A stretch of DNA of 64,000 nt from Deinococcus sp. HSC-46F16 (GTDB lineage: Bacteria > Deinococcota > Deinococci > Deinococcales > Deinococcaceae), in the NCBI RefSeq assembly GCF_024171495.1, contig NZ_JALJZW010000007.1, positions 62,001 through 126,000 of the forward strand, written 5' to 3'. Both the position numbers and the translations under genes were made by a program. This document shows positions 30,236 to 38,404 of this stretch, piece by piece (the first letter of the stretch is position 1; every line of letters starts with the position of its first letter). The notes beneath the pieces were generated by a model. It had not been told where the DNA came from and did no database searches. It worked only from the letters and a program-made list of their open reading frames with translations.

Positions 30236-30594
30236 GGCTCGTACCCCTCATCAGAGACAGGTGCGCCCGGCTGCACGGGCGGCGTGTATCCGTCCTCCGT
30301 CCGCACGTACAGCTTCCAGACTCCCGCGCCCTTGTCGATGCCGTTGCGCAGCACCCGGAAGGCCGTGAGCTTGCCCGGCTCCACATCTACCGTGACCACC
30401 ACGTTGTCCGCAAGGTCAGCGGGCGGGGTGGTCATCGCCACCGGCACCGGGATGGTGTGCGTCGGCTGGTCCTGCGCCACGGCGCCCGCCTGCCCGGTGA
30501 TGCCTAGGGCGAGCGGCCGGACCTTGGGGCGCTGGCAGCGGCACGACCCTCCCGGCGTGCGGAGGGTGAGGAAGGGACGGGTGTCGGCGGGCAC
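30232..30594 (-). CDS. Head closure / head-tail adaptor protein
   Basis: A 120-aa protein containing a Cys pair (GGSCRCQR) and a beta-rich C-terminal half (NVVVTVDVEPGKLTAFRVL... WKLYVRTEDGY). Its place between the minor head protein and the gp10-like gene fits a head closure protein. I chose GTG 30594 because it falls exactly at +1 of late motif P4; an in-frame TTG at 30609 would give five more residues but lies inside the motif's spacer. Confidence 0.6.
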   Translation of the reverse strand: MPADTRPFLTLRTPGGSCRCQRPKVRPLALGITGQAGAVAQDQPTHTIPVPVAMTTPPADLADNVVVTVDVEPGKLTAFRVLRNGIDKGAGVWKLYVRTEDGYTPPVQPGAPVSDEGYEP

Positions 30595-30600
30595 AGGGTC

Positions 30601-30627
30601 AGTGTGCAAAGAGGGCTGACACCCGGC
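30601..30627 (-). promoter_or_regulatory. Late promoter motif P4
   Basis: GCCGGGTGTCA (30627-30617), ten bases, CACACT (30606-30601), six bases, GTG. It partly overlaps the end of the minor head protein region; no terminator precedes it. Confidence 0.55.
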
Positions 30628-31419
30628 TCAGGCTGCCCGGTCAACCTCGGGTGGGGCGGGCAGTCGGACAATGATCGGCAGCGCCCGGCATCGGCAGCGG
30701 ATGGCCCGCCCTGGATACTCGCCCCCGGTGGCCCAGGCGTAGCGCCGCCCGTTCCGGAGTTGGTGCTCCCGCCGGACCTTCTTGTCCCCCACCGTGCGCC
30801 ACACGTACTCCTTCACGCCCATGTCGCGCTGCCGCTGCCGGTCCGCGTTGGCCGCTGCGGTGAGCATCTGGTCGGTGGCGATCAGGACCGCCCGCGAGCG
30901 CGAGACGCCTAACCGTTTCTCCAGCAGGGTGGCCGCCTTGTCCGGGTCCAGCCCCTTACGGATGGCCTCGCGGATGGTGCGGGCCACGTCGTTGCGGAAG
31001 CGGCGCTGTTCCTTCTCCCAGTAGCGGTTCATGTCTCGCCGGGCCGTCCCCACCGCGCGGGCCTGCACCTCGGCGGGGTCATTGAAGCTCAGCGCCGGGT
31101 TCTGGAGGCGCAGCAGCTCGTCGTGCGTCTGCACCCGGTCGCGCACCGCCCTGCGCACGATCTGCTCGGCCCGCTCCGGGGGCAGGCCCAGTTCCCGCAC
31201 CGCGATGTCCAGCGCCTTGAGGGTCAGCTCCGTGCGGGCGCGGGCGCTGGCCGGGTTGGGGGCATCCAGGGCCGCGCGAAGCTGCCCAGCCGCTTCCTCC
31301 AAGGAGATGCCACGGTATTGGCGCACCACCGCCCTGCGCATGTCGTCGAGGCGACGACGCTCGCGCAGGGCGGCCAGGTCCAGCACCCGCAGCAGTTCAG
31401 TCAGCCGCAGGTCGCTCAC
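30628..31419 (-). CDS. Minor head protein, SPP1 gp7 / Mu gpF family
   Basis: A 263-aa head morphogenesis protein, directly after the portal gene as usual. The C-terminal region carries the gpF-like signature: YVWRTVGDKKVRREHQLRNG, then the Cys motif RAIRCRCRALPI. Helical N-terminal two thirds. GTG start at 31419, one base from the portal stop. Confidence 0.85.
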   Translation of the reverse strand: MSDLRLTELLRVLDLAALRERRRLDDMRRAVVRQYRGISLEEAAGQLRAALDAPNPASARARTELTLKALDIAVRELGLPPERAEQIVRRAVRDRVQTHDELLRLQNPALSFNDPAEVQARAVGTARRDMNRYWEKEQRRFRNDVARTIREAIRKGLDPDKAATLLEKRLGVSRSRAVLIATDQMLTAAANADRQRQRDMGVKEYVWRTVGDKKVRREHQLRNGRRYAWATGGEYPGRAIRCRCRALPIIVRLPAPPEVDRAA

Positions 31420-31420
31420 G

Positions 31421-32893
31421 CTAGGTCACCGGGTCGGTGGGGTCGGTCAGGTCGTCGGGGTCGTCATCCCCCTCGCCGTCTTCCGGTTCCCCGCTCGCGT
31501 CCGCGAGGTCAAGCGCCCGCTGCGCCGCCACGTCTTCCTCGGTGATCGTCGTGACCCCGGCCTGGCGCAGGAGGTCAAGGGCCACGTAGGTAGGTGCCCC
31601 CGCGTTCAGCAGCGCCACTGCCCGCGCGAAGTCGCCCGACTCGGCCGCCGCCCGCTTCAGCTCGTCGGCGCTGATCGTCATGCCGAGGTCCTGAAGGCGC
31701 AGCAGCAGCTCGCCCCGCGTGATGCCCTTGTCGCGGTACAGGGCGCCCACGTTCGCCTGCTCGGCAGACCGCTTCGCCACGAAGAGGGGGCGGCAGGTGA
31801 ACTCGATGGGCTTCGGGATGACCCCCATTCCCGCGAGCAGCGCCGCCGCGTCGGTCAGCAGAGCGGCGCCGAGGTCGCCCAGATCGTCACAGGTCTGCTC
31901 GTGCATCTGCCCGGCGATGGCACGCGCCTCGCCCGACTCGCCCGCCCCGCTGAGGGCCTCCGGAGCGCCCGCCGAGGCCCAGACACTGCGCCCAGCCGCC
32001 TCGCGCGAGGTGGTCATCTGCTGGATGAGGGCAGTGTCCGCGCCGTGCTCCTCGTACTTGGCCTCGCCGTCCAGTTCCAGCAACTTGAAGGGGCCGAGGG
32101 CCGGGACCGGGCCGTTGTTACCGTAGATGACCTTCTGCTTGTACGCGCCACTGTGGTAGGTGACGTTCTCCTGCACCAGGCGGTGCAGCCAGCGCCGGAA
32201 GGCCGAGTAGCACACGTCCGCCGGACCGTAGGGATCGCCGTCCCCGTCCTGGTCGAAGGTGATGAAGGCGAGGGGCAGCCGTCCGGCCGCGTAGGGCAGC
32301 CCCCGCTCCTCTCCCCGGCCCAGGGCGTAGGCGGTGGGGTCGTCGAGGTCGCGGTGGATGGTGACCTTGCCGGGCTCGAAGACCCAGACCGTGTAGCGCG
32401 TGCCGGTCGCGCCGCCGTCCGAGGTAGTGACCCACAGCACCCGCTCCACCTCGTCGGGGTCGGTGCGGCTGTAGACGGGGTGGAGGTAGCCGCGCAGGGC
32501 AGTGACCCGCACCCGCCCGTCCTCGCTCTTCCAGGGCAGCACGGCGGCCTTGCCGGTCAGCGCGAGGCTGGTCACGACCTTCCCGAACACGCCAGCCAGC
32601 GCCTTCAGGTACGCCTTGCGGTCGTCTGTCCAGGTGTCGTCCCCCGTCCACTGCGCCCCACCGGCCCGCACGGGCGTAACCAGCCGCCCTATGGCCTCGC
32701 GGAAGGGGTTTTCCCCCTGCAAGGCCATCTCCAGCGTCTCCGGCTGGAAGTGGTGCGCCGTCTCTCCCAGCAGCGCACTGTCGAAGCGGTCGGCGTACAG
32801 CGAGCGCAGGGCTGTCTCCCGGTCCATGCGGGTGCGCACGTCGGCCAGCCTCGCCTGCATCCGCGAAAGCTGCACCAGTTGGCCCGCGTCCAT
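31421..32893 (-). CDS. Portal protein
   Basis: A 490-aa DNA-packaging vertex subunit. The clip/stem region and wing domains are seen as conserved runs FREAIGRLVTPVRAGG, PLAFITFDQDGDGDPYGP and DVCYSAFRRWLHRLVQENV, characteristic of SPP1/HK97-type portals. The C-terminal helices (GITRGELLLRLQDLGM...) end in an acidic low-complexity tail (EPEDGEGDDDPDDLT). It is followed by the minor head protein gene. Confidence 0.88.
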   Translation of the reverse strand: MDAGQLVQLSRMQARLADVRTRMDRETALRSLYADRFDSALLGETAHHFQPETLEMALQGENPFREAIGRLVTPVRAGGAQWTGDDTWTDDRKAYLKALAGVFGKVVTSLALTGKAAVLPWKSEDGRVRVTALRGYLHPVYSRTDPDEVERVLWVTTSDGGATGTRYTVWVFEPGKVTIHRDLDDPTAYALGRGEERGLPYAAGRLPLAFITFDQDGDGDPYGPADVCYSAFRRWLHRLVQENVTYHSGAYKQKVIYGNNGPVPALGPFKLLELDGEAKYEEHGADTALIQQMTTSREAAGRSVWASAGAPEALSGAGESGEARAIAGQMHEQTCDDLGDLGAALLTDAAALLAGMGVIPKPIEFTCRPLFVAKRSAEQANVGALYRDKGITRGELLLRLQDLGMTISADELKRAAAESGDFARAVALLNAGAPTYVALDLLRQAGVTTITEEDVAAQRALDLADASGEPEDGEGDDDPDDLTDPTDPVT

Positions 32894-33192
32894 CAGACCT
32901 CCCCGTAGACCCGGCGCAGGGCCTCGCGCAGGTCCGCCTGTTCCTGCGCGGCGCCCTGAAGCTGCGCCAGCCGCTCACTCAGCCATCCCACCGGGGTGAG
33001 CCAGCCGTTCAGCGCCGCGTGCAGCTCGCCCGCCTCGAGGTCGCGCAGAACGTAGCAGTTGCGCCGCTTGCCGTCCTGGTAGGCCACGAAGCCCGCCAGC
33101 ACAGTGAAGGTGCGGGGGTCGTGCCGGATGGTGACGGGCGTGCCCGGCGGCGTCAGGCAGTGGGGGTGAACGGCGAGCGCCTGGGGTTCCAT
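32893..33192 (-). CDS. Small protein upstream of portal, 99 aa
   Basis: A 99-residue protein with a beta-like N-terminal half (TVLAGFVAYQDGKRRNCYVLRD) and a C-terminal coiled coil (LSERLAQLQGAAQEQADLR). Its ATG is exactly at +1 of late motif P5 and its stop overlaps the portal start (TGATG), so it probably couples translation to portal. Function unknown. Confidence 0.7.
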   Translation of the reverse strand: MEPQALAVHPHCLTPPGTPVTIRHDPRTFTVLAGFVAYQDGKRRNCYVLRDLEAGELHAALNGWLTPVGWLSERLAQLQGAAQEQADLREALRRVYGEV

Positions 33193-33198
33193 GCCCTC

Positions 33199-33226
33199 AG
33201 AGTCGCCCGCGGGCTGACACCCGGCA
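33199..33226 (-). promoter_or_regulatory. Late promoter motif P5 (portal unit)
   Basis: TGCCGGGTGTCA (33226-33215), ten bases, GACTCT (33204-33199), six bases, ATG at 33192. Preceded by a terminator. Confidence 0.65.
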
Positions 33227-33228
33227 GA

Positions 33229-33250
33229 AGAAAACCGCCCCGGAGGGCGG
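33229..33250 (-). terminator. Terminator between connector genes and motif P5
   Basis: Stem CCGCCC/GGGCGG (33235-33240 with 33245-33250), tetraloop CGGA, minus-strand tail TTTTCTTC. Confidence 0.65.
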
Positions 33251-33274
33251 CAGAAACGGCGGCTGAGTGCGGGC

Positions 33275-33604
33275 CTAGAGGTCCCCCCACGTCACGCCGC
33301 CGGGCGCGGGCGAGTGGGTGAGGCGGGCAGCAGTCGCGTCGGCCCCGCGCTGGGTCTGGTCCAGCTCGGCCAGCTTGCGGTCGATACGGGCCGCCAGGTC
33401 GCCGCCCACCTCGTACTCGGTGTTGAACTTGATCAGCCGCGCCGCCGTCGCCCAGGGCCGGAGCCGGTCCCCCTGCGCATCCACCCGGAGGGCACGGCGC
33501 AGGGTGCCGTCGTCGGTGGCCCCCTCGTAGTTGCTGCCGAGGGCGTCCCGCAGGTGTTGCAGGGCGTCGCCTTCGGTCATGGCAGGGGCGGCGGGCTGGG
33601 TCAC
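33275..33604 (-). CDS. Head-tail connector-like protein, 109 aa
   Basis: A 109-aa protein with a mostly helical pattern (TEGDALQHLRDALGSNYEG... WATAARLIKFNTEYEVGG... IDRKLAELDQTQ). It lies between capsid and portal genes in a position often taken by gp6-like connectors, but in this phage it comes before the portal, so the role is uncertain. GTG start overlaps the preceding stop. Confidence 0.6.
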   Translation of the reverse strand: MTQPAAPAMTEGDALQHLRDALGSNYEGATDDGTLRRALRVDAQGDRLRPWATAARLIKFNTEYEVGGDLAARIDRKLAELDQTQRGADATAARLTHSPAPGGVTWGDL

Positions 33605-34005
33605 TTCGTGGCCTTCCGGGTGGTCGTCTTGCGGGTGGTGCTCTTGGTGCTGGTCTTGGGCTTCTCGTCGGGCTGGGCCACCGCAGCGGCCTCAGCCTCG
33701 GAGTTGCTCAGACCGGGCGCGTCGTCCTGCTTGGCGGGGCGGGAGTCCTGGGCGGTGGTGGGCTGCACCTCGGGGATGTGCTCCGGGGTGGGGGTGCCCT
33801 CAGACGCCCCGCCCTGGATGGGTTCGCCGTCCGCCCCACCTGCTTTTCCCGCTGTGCCGTTCGGTGCCCCGCCGTCCTGCGGGGCGGGCACCCCGTCCAG
33901 CACCTTCGCCCGCCGGATGGGGTCGGTGGGCGCGAGCTGCGCGAGGCGGGTGGCCTCGTAGGCCTCCCGCTCACGCTGCCGCGCCAGTTCGGTCGCCTTG
34001 CCCAT
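33601..34005 (-). CDS. Low-complexity virion-region protein, 134 aa
   Basis: A short helical N-terminus (GKATELARQREREAYEATRLA), a long Gly/Ala/Pro linker, and a highly basic Thr/Lys/Arg tail (TSTKSTTRKTTTRKATK). The tail looks like a nucleic-acid-binding or capsid-lining segment. It lies two bases after the capsid gene. Unrecognised family. Confidence 0.65.
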   Translation of the reverse strand: MGKATELARQREREAYEATRLAQLAPTDPIRRAKVLDGVPAPQDGGAPNGTAGKAGGADGEPIQGGASEGTPTPEHIPEVQPTTAQDSRPAKQDDAPGLSNSEAEAAAVAQPDEKPKTSTKSTTRKTTTRKATK

Positions 34006-34007
34006 GA

Positions 34008-35021
34008 TCAGACCTGCGGCTGCACGCGCACGTCGCGCAGGACGTAGGCGGCCTTGGTGTCCTTGAGGGCCACGGTGCCGACCATCTCGCACTCGACGCG
34101 CTTGGTGACGCCGGGCTTGGTGTCGCCCAGGTTGGAGTAGTACGTCACGCCGCTGTCGCCGGTCAGGGTCACGCCGTGGAAGCCGCTCAGGCCCAGGCCG
34201 ACGATGTAGATGTCGGTCAGGCCGTCCGGGGTCACGGGGATGACGCTGTCGGCCGCATCGTCGCCCGTGGTGCCCACGCGGGCGCCCAGGTCGAGAATCG
34301 GCGCACCGGCGAAGTTCACGATGTCCTGGCCGAAGGCGTCCGGCTTGCGGTCGGTGTAGCCCAGCTTGATGGCGGCCATCTCCAGCCGCAGGGCGCTCTC
34401 CTCGTTGCCGAAGATGACGGGCTGAAGGCCCCGCGCCTTGATGCGGTTGATGAACTTCTTCATCGCCGTGACAGCCTTGGTGTAGTCGTCGACGGTCGCC
34501 CCCTCGCCGACGTTCAGGGCGGTGCCGCTGAACTCGCTGGTGGTGCCGTCGAGGATCTTGCTCAGCCCGTCGAAGGCGAGGGGGTTGGCGACCTTGTCCC
34601 CGTTGACCGAGGTGTTGGCGAACAGGCCTACGGTGGCACGGGCCAGCGCGTCAACGTTCTCGTTGACGAAGCTGCCCAAGCCGGGGGTGTTGGGGCTGAT
34701 GCTGCCGTCCGCCTGGACGAACACGCGGTCAATCTCGAACGCTCCGCCCAGGGGGCGCAGGTACGTGACCACGGGTTCGGTTTCCTGGTAGTCGGCGGGG
34801 TAGTCCTGGTACCAGTCGCGGAATTGGGCACCGCGGGGCTGCTTGTCGCGCTCGTAGCCGTAGATGAGGCTGCGCCCGCCGCCGCCGCTGAGGGAGGGCA
34901 CGACGCTGTTGTCGAAGGGCAGCACCTGCATCAGCGGGGAGAGCTGCTGGTACCGGCGCACGAGGGCGCGGCGAGCCTGCCCGCTGCGGGCGGTGATGAC
35001 GTCGAGGGTGGGTCTCGGCAT
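34008..35021 (-). CDS. Major capsid protein (HK97 fold)
   Basis: A 337-aa protein after a scaffold gene, the classic order. The E-loop/N-arm region SPLMQVLPFDNSVVPSLSGG and the P-domain helix pattern VDDYTKAVTAMKKFINRIKA support an HK97-like capsid. GTTGDDAADSVIPVTPDGLTD includes an A-domain strand. The C-terminus EMVGTVALKDTKAAYVLRD is typical of the spine/A-domain end. Good AGGAG six bases before the ATG. Confidence 0.85.
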   Translation of the reverse strand: MPRPTLDVITARSGQARRALVRRYQQLSPLMQVLPFDNSVVPSLSGGGGRSLIYGYERDKQPRGAQFRDWYQDYPADYQETEPVVTYLRPLGGAFEIDRVFVQADGSISPNTPGLGSFVNENVDALARATVGLFANTSVNGDKVANPLAFDGLSKILDGTTSEFSGTALNVGEGATVDDYTKAVTAMKKFINRIKARGLQPVIFGNEESALRLEMAAIKLGYTDRKPDAFGQDIVNFAGAPILDLGARVGTTGDDAADSVIPVTPDGLTDIYIVGLGLSGFHGVTLTGDSGVTYYSNLGDTKPGVTKRVECEMVGTVALKDTKAAYVLRDVRVQPQV

Positions 35022-35024
35022 GGA

Positions 35025-35738
35025 TTAGCTCCTGGCGGCGCCGCCGGTGTCGAACATGGCGGCGAAGAAGTCGGGTTCGTCCTGGGGCTGTTCGGTCGGC
35101 TTGCCCTGCCCGGTTCCACGCGCACCCGGCACGCCCGGCAGGGAGGTGGTGGCGTCCTGCTTCTTCTCGCCCTCGGGCCACAGCACGCTCTTGAACGGGG
35201 CGTACTCGCGCTCGACGTACCCGCGAAGCGGTTCCCAGACCCCGTTCACCTTGACCATCGGGGTTTCGCGGGTGGTCTCGGCGTCGTTGACGATGACCTT
35301 CTCGCGCTCCACCTTGGTCTCCAGATCGCGGATGCCAGAGAGCTGCTTGAGGGCCGCCGCGTCTGCGCCGAGGCTGCGGGCCAGGTCGCCCAGGCGGTCG
35401 TCCACCCGGCGAGACTGGCCGAAGGTGGCATCCTCGCGCAGCCGCTTGAGGTCGTCGGCGCTGGTGACTCCGGCGGCCTCGCGGAACTCGCGCAGGGTGC
35501 GGAGTTCGGTGCGCTCGGCCTCGGTGAGGTTGCTGCTGCCTTCGAGGGCGGTGATGCGGGCCTGAGCCTGTTCCAGCTTCGCGGCGGTCTCGGTGGCCGT
35601 CTTGCGGTTGGTGGCCGCTTCCCCGCGCAGCCCGTCGATCACGCCCTTGACCTTGTTCAGGTCGGGGTCGCTGGCAAAGCGGGAGAGGTCGACGGTTCCG
35701 TCGTCGTTGACGAAGATGGTCACGGTCTTCTCAGGCAT
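35025..35738 (-). CDS. Scaffold protein
   Basis: A 237-aa, highly charged, coiled-coil protein (AAATNRKTATETAAKLEQA... TEAERTELRTLREFREAAG) immediately before the capsid gene. The acidic N-terminus VTIFVNDDGTVDLSRFASD and Gly/Gln-rich C-terminus fit scaffold proteins that guide procapsid assembly. No protease gene is present, so the scaffold is probably released rather than cleaved. AAGGAG lies before the ATG, about 66 bases downstream of motif P6. Confidence 0.75.
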   Translation of the reverse strand: MPEKTVTIFVNDDGTVDLSRFASDPDLNKVKGVIDGLRGEAATNRKTATETAAKLEQAQARITALEGSSNLTEAERTELRTLREFREAAGVTSADDLKRLREDATFGQSRRVDDRLGDLARSLGADAAALKQLSGIRDLETKVEREKVIVNDAETTRETPMVKVNGVWEPLRGYVEREYAPFKSVLWPEGEKKQDATTSLPGVPGARGTGQGKPTEQPQDEPDFFAAMFDTGGAARS

Positions 35739-35788
35739 GGGGGTCTCCTTGGTCGCGCACCTGGCGCTCTGCACCGGGCAGTGAGTCA

Positions 35789-35816
35789 AGGATGCTGGGG
35801 CGCGTGACACCCGGCA
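35789..35816 (-). promoter_or_regulatory. Late promoter motif P6 (scaffold-capsid unit)
   Basis: TGCCGGGTGTCA (35816-35805), ten bases, CATCCT (35794-35789). Unlike most copies no start codon lies at +1; the transcript would have a 44-base leader with a Shine-Dalgarno. Confidence 0.55.
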
Positions 35817-35824
35817 GGAATGGG

Positions 35825-35847
35825 AAAACCCCGCACGGGGCGGGGTT
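35825..35847 (-). terminator. Terminator of the secreted DUF4177-like moron
   Basis: Eight-bp perfect stem AACCCCGC/GCGGGGTT (35827-35834 with 35840-35847), minus-strand tail TTTTCCC. It separates the moron from the scaffold promoter. Confidence 0.75.
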
Positions 35848-35862
35848 CTCCTCGAAGTTAGG

Positions 35863-36150
35863 TTATCTGCTGCGCTTGAAGATCCATTGGCTGTTCTCGA
35901 CATCCACCTGTACCAGCTCCCAGCCCGACGCTCCCGCGCAGTTGAGGAAGTCAATAAAGTTGGCCGAGCCCTTGGGCAGCTTGCATTTCATCTTCGCCAT
36001 CGTCTTCTTCAAGTCGTCGGTGGTGATGTATCCGGAGGGAGACTGCCACTCAGCGAAGTTGTTGCCGTAGACGAGGATGGCGTATTCCCAACGAGCAGCG
36101 GCAGCCTGAGAGGTAAGCAGAAGGGCCAGCGCGAGCAGCAGCTTTTTCAT
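35863..36150 (-). CDS. Secreted small protein, DUF4177-like (moron)
   Basis: A 95-aa protein with signal peptide MKKLLLALALLLTSQAAAAR. The mature part matches the DUF4177 pattern: WEYAILVYG at the start, DFLNCAGASGWELVQVD and WIFKR at the end, plus two cysteines. A TAGCGT box 5 bases before the ATG suggests its own leaderless promoter; the terminator at 35825-35847 closes the unit. It sits between terminase and scaffold genes with no role there, so it is probably a lysogenic accessory gene. Confidence 0.75.
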   Translation of the reverse strand: MKKLLLALALLLTSQAAAARWEYAILVYGNNFAEWQSPSGYITTDDLKKTMAKMKCKLPKGSANFIDFLNCAGASGWELVQVDVENSQWIFKRSR

Positions 36151-36174
36151 GCCTCACGCTACGACAACCTCTTC

Positions 36175-36381
36175 TCAGTCGTAGCCGAAATCGACGACTT
36201 TGAACATCACCCAGGCGACCTCTGAGTGACGTGTCGTGCCATCTGGGTAGGTGTATGCCAAGTGCAGGTGTGTCCCCTCGCGCTTATCGATAGCTTCCAT
36301 AGCCTCCGCGACGAAGTCATTCGGGACATCACGGTACTCGTGCTTCTCACCCCGCTCATCGGTGATTACCAGGTAAGCCAT
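36175..36381 (-). CDS. Small soluble protein (moron), 68 aa
   Basis: Small protein (AYLVITDERGEKHEYRDVP... HLHLAYTYPDGTTRHSEVA). A TAGGAT box 5 bases before the ATG suggests an independent leaderless promoter. It follows terL by 8 bases and precedes the DUF4177-like gene. Function unknown; probably belongs to the same inserted cassette. Confidence 0.65.
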   Translation of the reverse strand: MAYLVITDERGEKHEYRDVPNDFVAEAMEAIDKREGTHLHLAYTYPDGTTRHSEVAWVMFKVVDFGYD

Positions 36382-36389
36382 GCCGAATC

Positions 36390-37922
36390 CTACGCCACCC
36401 ACCCCGTGCTCCGCGCAGGCATCTTGTCGTTCAGGCAGATGACGCCGATGCTCAGCCCGTCCACCTGGTCGTCGTGGGTGCCCAGCGGGAACGCCTCCAA
36501 CTCGGTGAACCACTCGCGGTTCCACTCCGCTTCCACCACGTCGATCTTCCCAGACTGGGCCTCAGCCGCGGCAGGCCGGGCGCGGGTTTCCTTGTCCCCG
36601 ATGGTCCGCTCCAGCAGCCAGCGCACGTCATGGCCGCCGAGTTGCCGGGCGTAGCTCATGCGCTCGTACTTCCCGGCCTGTCCGGGGTCCTGGGTCAGCA
36701 CGGTGATCACGCCGCCCTTGCGGGGGTCGGTGCCATAGCGGATCACGTCGGCGGCGCAGGTCTGCTTGATCTTGTGCTCGACGAAGTGCGGCCCCTTCCG
36801 GAAGCGGATGACCTCTTCGACGATCAGGCGGCCGGAGCGGGTCTTGCCGATCAGGGTGCCCGTCGTCCAGTCGGGGTCCGTGTTCCCCTCGCCGGGTTCG
36901 GTTGCGGCCCGGTCCCACATCCGCACGCGGGTGACGATGGGGTCGGCGGCGAGCTGCTCCGCGTACATGGCGGCGGTGAGCACCCGGAACATGGACCGCT
37001 TGAAGTACATGCCCTCGCCCAGCGTGGCCGTCCAGTCGCCGTTCAGCAGGCGCAGGCGCTCCAGCTCGGGCAGGCTGTTGAGGTTGGCGAGGTACTCGTC
37101 GTCGTGGGTGAGGCTGGGGTTGTCGCTGAGGCGGGCAGGGATGAAGCTGCGCGAGCGGGCGAGGGGCGTGCCCTCCGGCACTTCCTGCTCCACACCGTCC
37201 GCGCCGCGCAGGTACCAGCGGACCTCACCGGGCAGGGCGGGGTTGGGGTGCTTCGGGTCCAGCCAGGCGGCCCAGCGTTTCAGCACCCACTCGTGACCGG
37301 GGCCGCCGGGGTTGGCGCTGGCCCGCATGATCGGCACCACGCCGGGGATGGTGCTGCGGAGGCGGGAGATCAGGTAGAGGTATTCCTCTTCGGTGTACTG
37401 GGTCAGCTCGTCGAAGCCCGCGAACTGGAAGGCCTGCCCCTGGTAGTCGAGGTAGGCGGTGCGGTCGGCGAGGTGGCGCAGCACGACGTTCGCCCCGGTG
37501 GGGGCCGTGAACTTGTACTCGTCGGCGCGGTACTTCATGCCGATGGGCAGGTACATGGCGAGCGCCTTGGAGAGCAGGCCGTCCGCGCCCTCAATCTGCT
37601 TGTAGGTCTTGCGGAAGAGCACGGCTTCGTGCCCTGGGATGGCCGACCGGGTCAGCGCGAGGCCCATCAGCGCGTGGGACTTGCCACCCCCGGCCGCGCC
37701 GCCGTACAGAACCTCGAAGGTGGTGCGGTCGTCGAAGAACTGCTGCTGGGGGCCGGGGTGCGGGACGAAAGCTTCGGCGGCAGCGGCGGCGAAGTCGCCT
37801 GATCGGGCGGAGCGCGTTTCCCGCTGGGTCCGTTCGGTGACCTCGCTGAGGTTGACGCCGCGGGCCTGGGCACGTTCGGCTGCCACCGCGAACACCGAGG
37901 CCCGCGCGTGTCGTCGGGGCAC
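36390..37922 (-). CDS. Terminase large subunit
   Basis: A 510-aa DNA-packaging motor. The N-terminal ATPase has Walker A GGAAGGGKS (residues 74-82) and Walker B ending FAGFDEL (catalytic Glu at 172). The C-terminal RNase-H-like nuclease has Asp residues in RMWDRA (around 330) and in THDDQVDGLS (near 490). It cuts concatemers and drives DNA through the portal. GTG start, two bases after the terS stop. Confidence 0.95.
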   Translation of the reverse strand: MPRRHARASVFAVAAERAQARGVNLSEVTERTQRETRSARSGDFAAAAAEAFVPHPGPQQQFFDDRTTFEVLYGGAAGGGKSHALMGLALTRSAIPGHEAVLFRKTYKQIEGADGLLSKALAMYLPIGMKYRADEYKFTAPTGANVVLRHLADRTAYLDYQGQAFQFAGFDELTQYTEEEYLYLISRLRSTIPGVVPIMRASANPGGPGHEWVLKRWAAWLDPKHPNPALPGEVRWYLRGADGVEQEVPEGTPLARSRSFIPARLSDNPSLTHDDEYLANLNSLPELERLRLLNGDWTATLGEGMYFKRSMFRVLTAAMYAEQLAADPIVTRVRMWDRAATEPGEGNTDPDWTTGTLIGKTRSGRLIVEEVIRFRKGPHFVEHKIKQTCAADVIRYGTDPRKGGVITVLTQDPGQAGKYERMSYARQLGGHDVRWLLERTIGDKETRARPAAAEAQSGKIDVVEAEWNREWFTELEAFPLGTHDDQVDGLSIGVICLNDKMPARSTGWVA

Positions 37923-37924
37923 GG

Positions 37925-38404
37925 TCAGCCCCCCGCGTGCTTGGCGAGGGCGGCGAGGACCTTCTCAAACTCCTCCGGACTCAGCTCGGCTTCCAGGGCG
38001 TCGAGGGCAGTGTCGAGTTCCTGCCGCACGAGGACGTTGACCTTGGTGGACTGCCCGTAGCGTTCGGGGTGGCGGGCCGCGAGGATCCACTTCGCCCCGT
38101 CCGGCCCCGCCTTGCTGATGGTGTGGAGGTGCGTGACCTCGCCCTGGGCTTCAGCTTCTTCGAGGTCCGCCAGAAAATCGGCGTAGATGCTGCCGGGTTC
38201 CTCGCGCCCGCGCTGTTTCCAACTGCGGAAGGTGCTGCCAGCAACCCCGGCCGCCACCGCTGCCACCTCGTAAGTGCAGCCCAGCCGGACCAGCTCGCAG
38301 ATCATGAAGCTGACCTCGGGCGTGAGTTCGGTGGGGCGGCCGGGGCGGCGCTGCTGCTCGCGGAAGCGCTGCACGCGGACGGGGAGGGCGGCGCGGCGGG
38401 TCAT
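37925..38404 (-). CDS. Terminase small subunit
   Basis: A 159-aa DNA-binding subunit just upstream of terL. The helix-turn-helix CTYEVAAVAAGVAGSTFRSWK lies near residues 43-63, with a LTPEVSFMICELVRLG lead-in typical of TerS N-domains, and a helical oligomerisation region follows. It selects the packaging site. Start overlaps the upstream HTH gene (ATGA). Confidence 0.88.
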   Translation of the reverse strand: MTRRAALPVRVQRFREQQRRPGRPTELTPEVSFMICELVRLGCTYEVAAVAAGVAGSTFRSWKQRGREEPGSIYADFLADLEEAEAQGEVTHLHTISKAGPDGAKWILAARHPERYGQSTKVNVLVRQELDTALDALEAELSPEEFEKVLAALAKHAGG

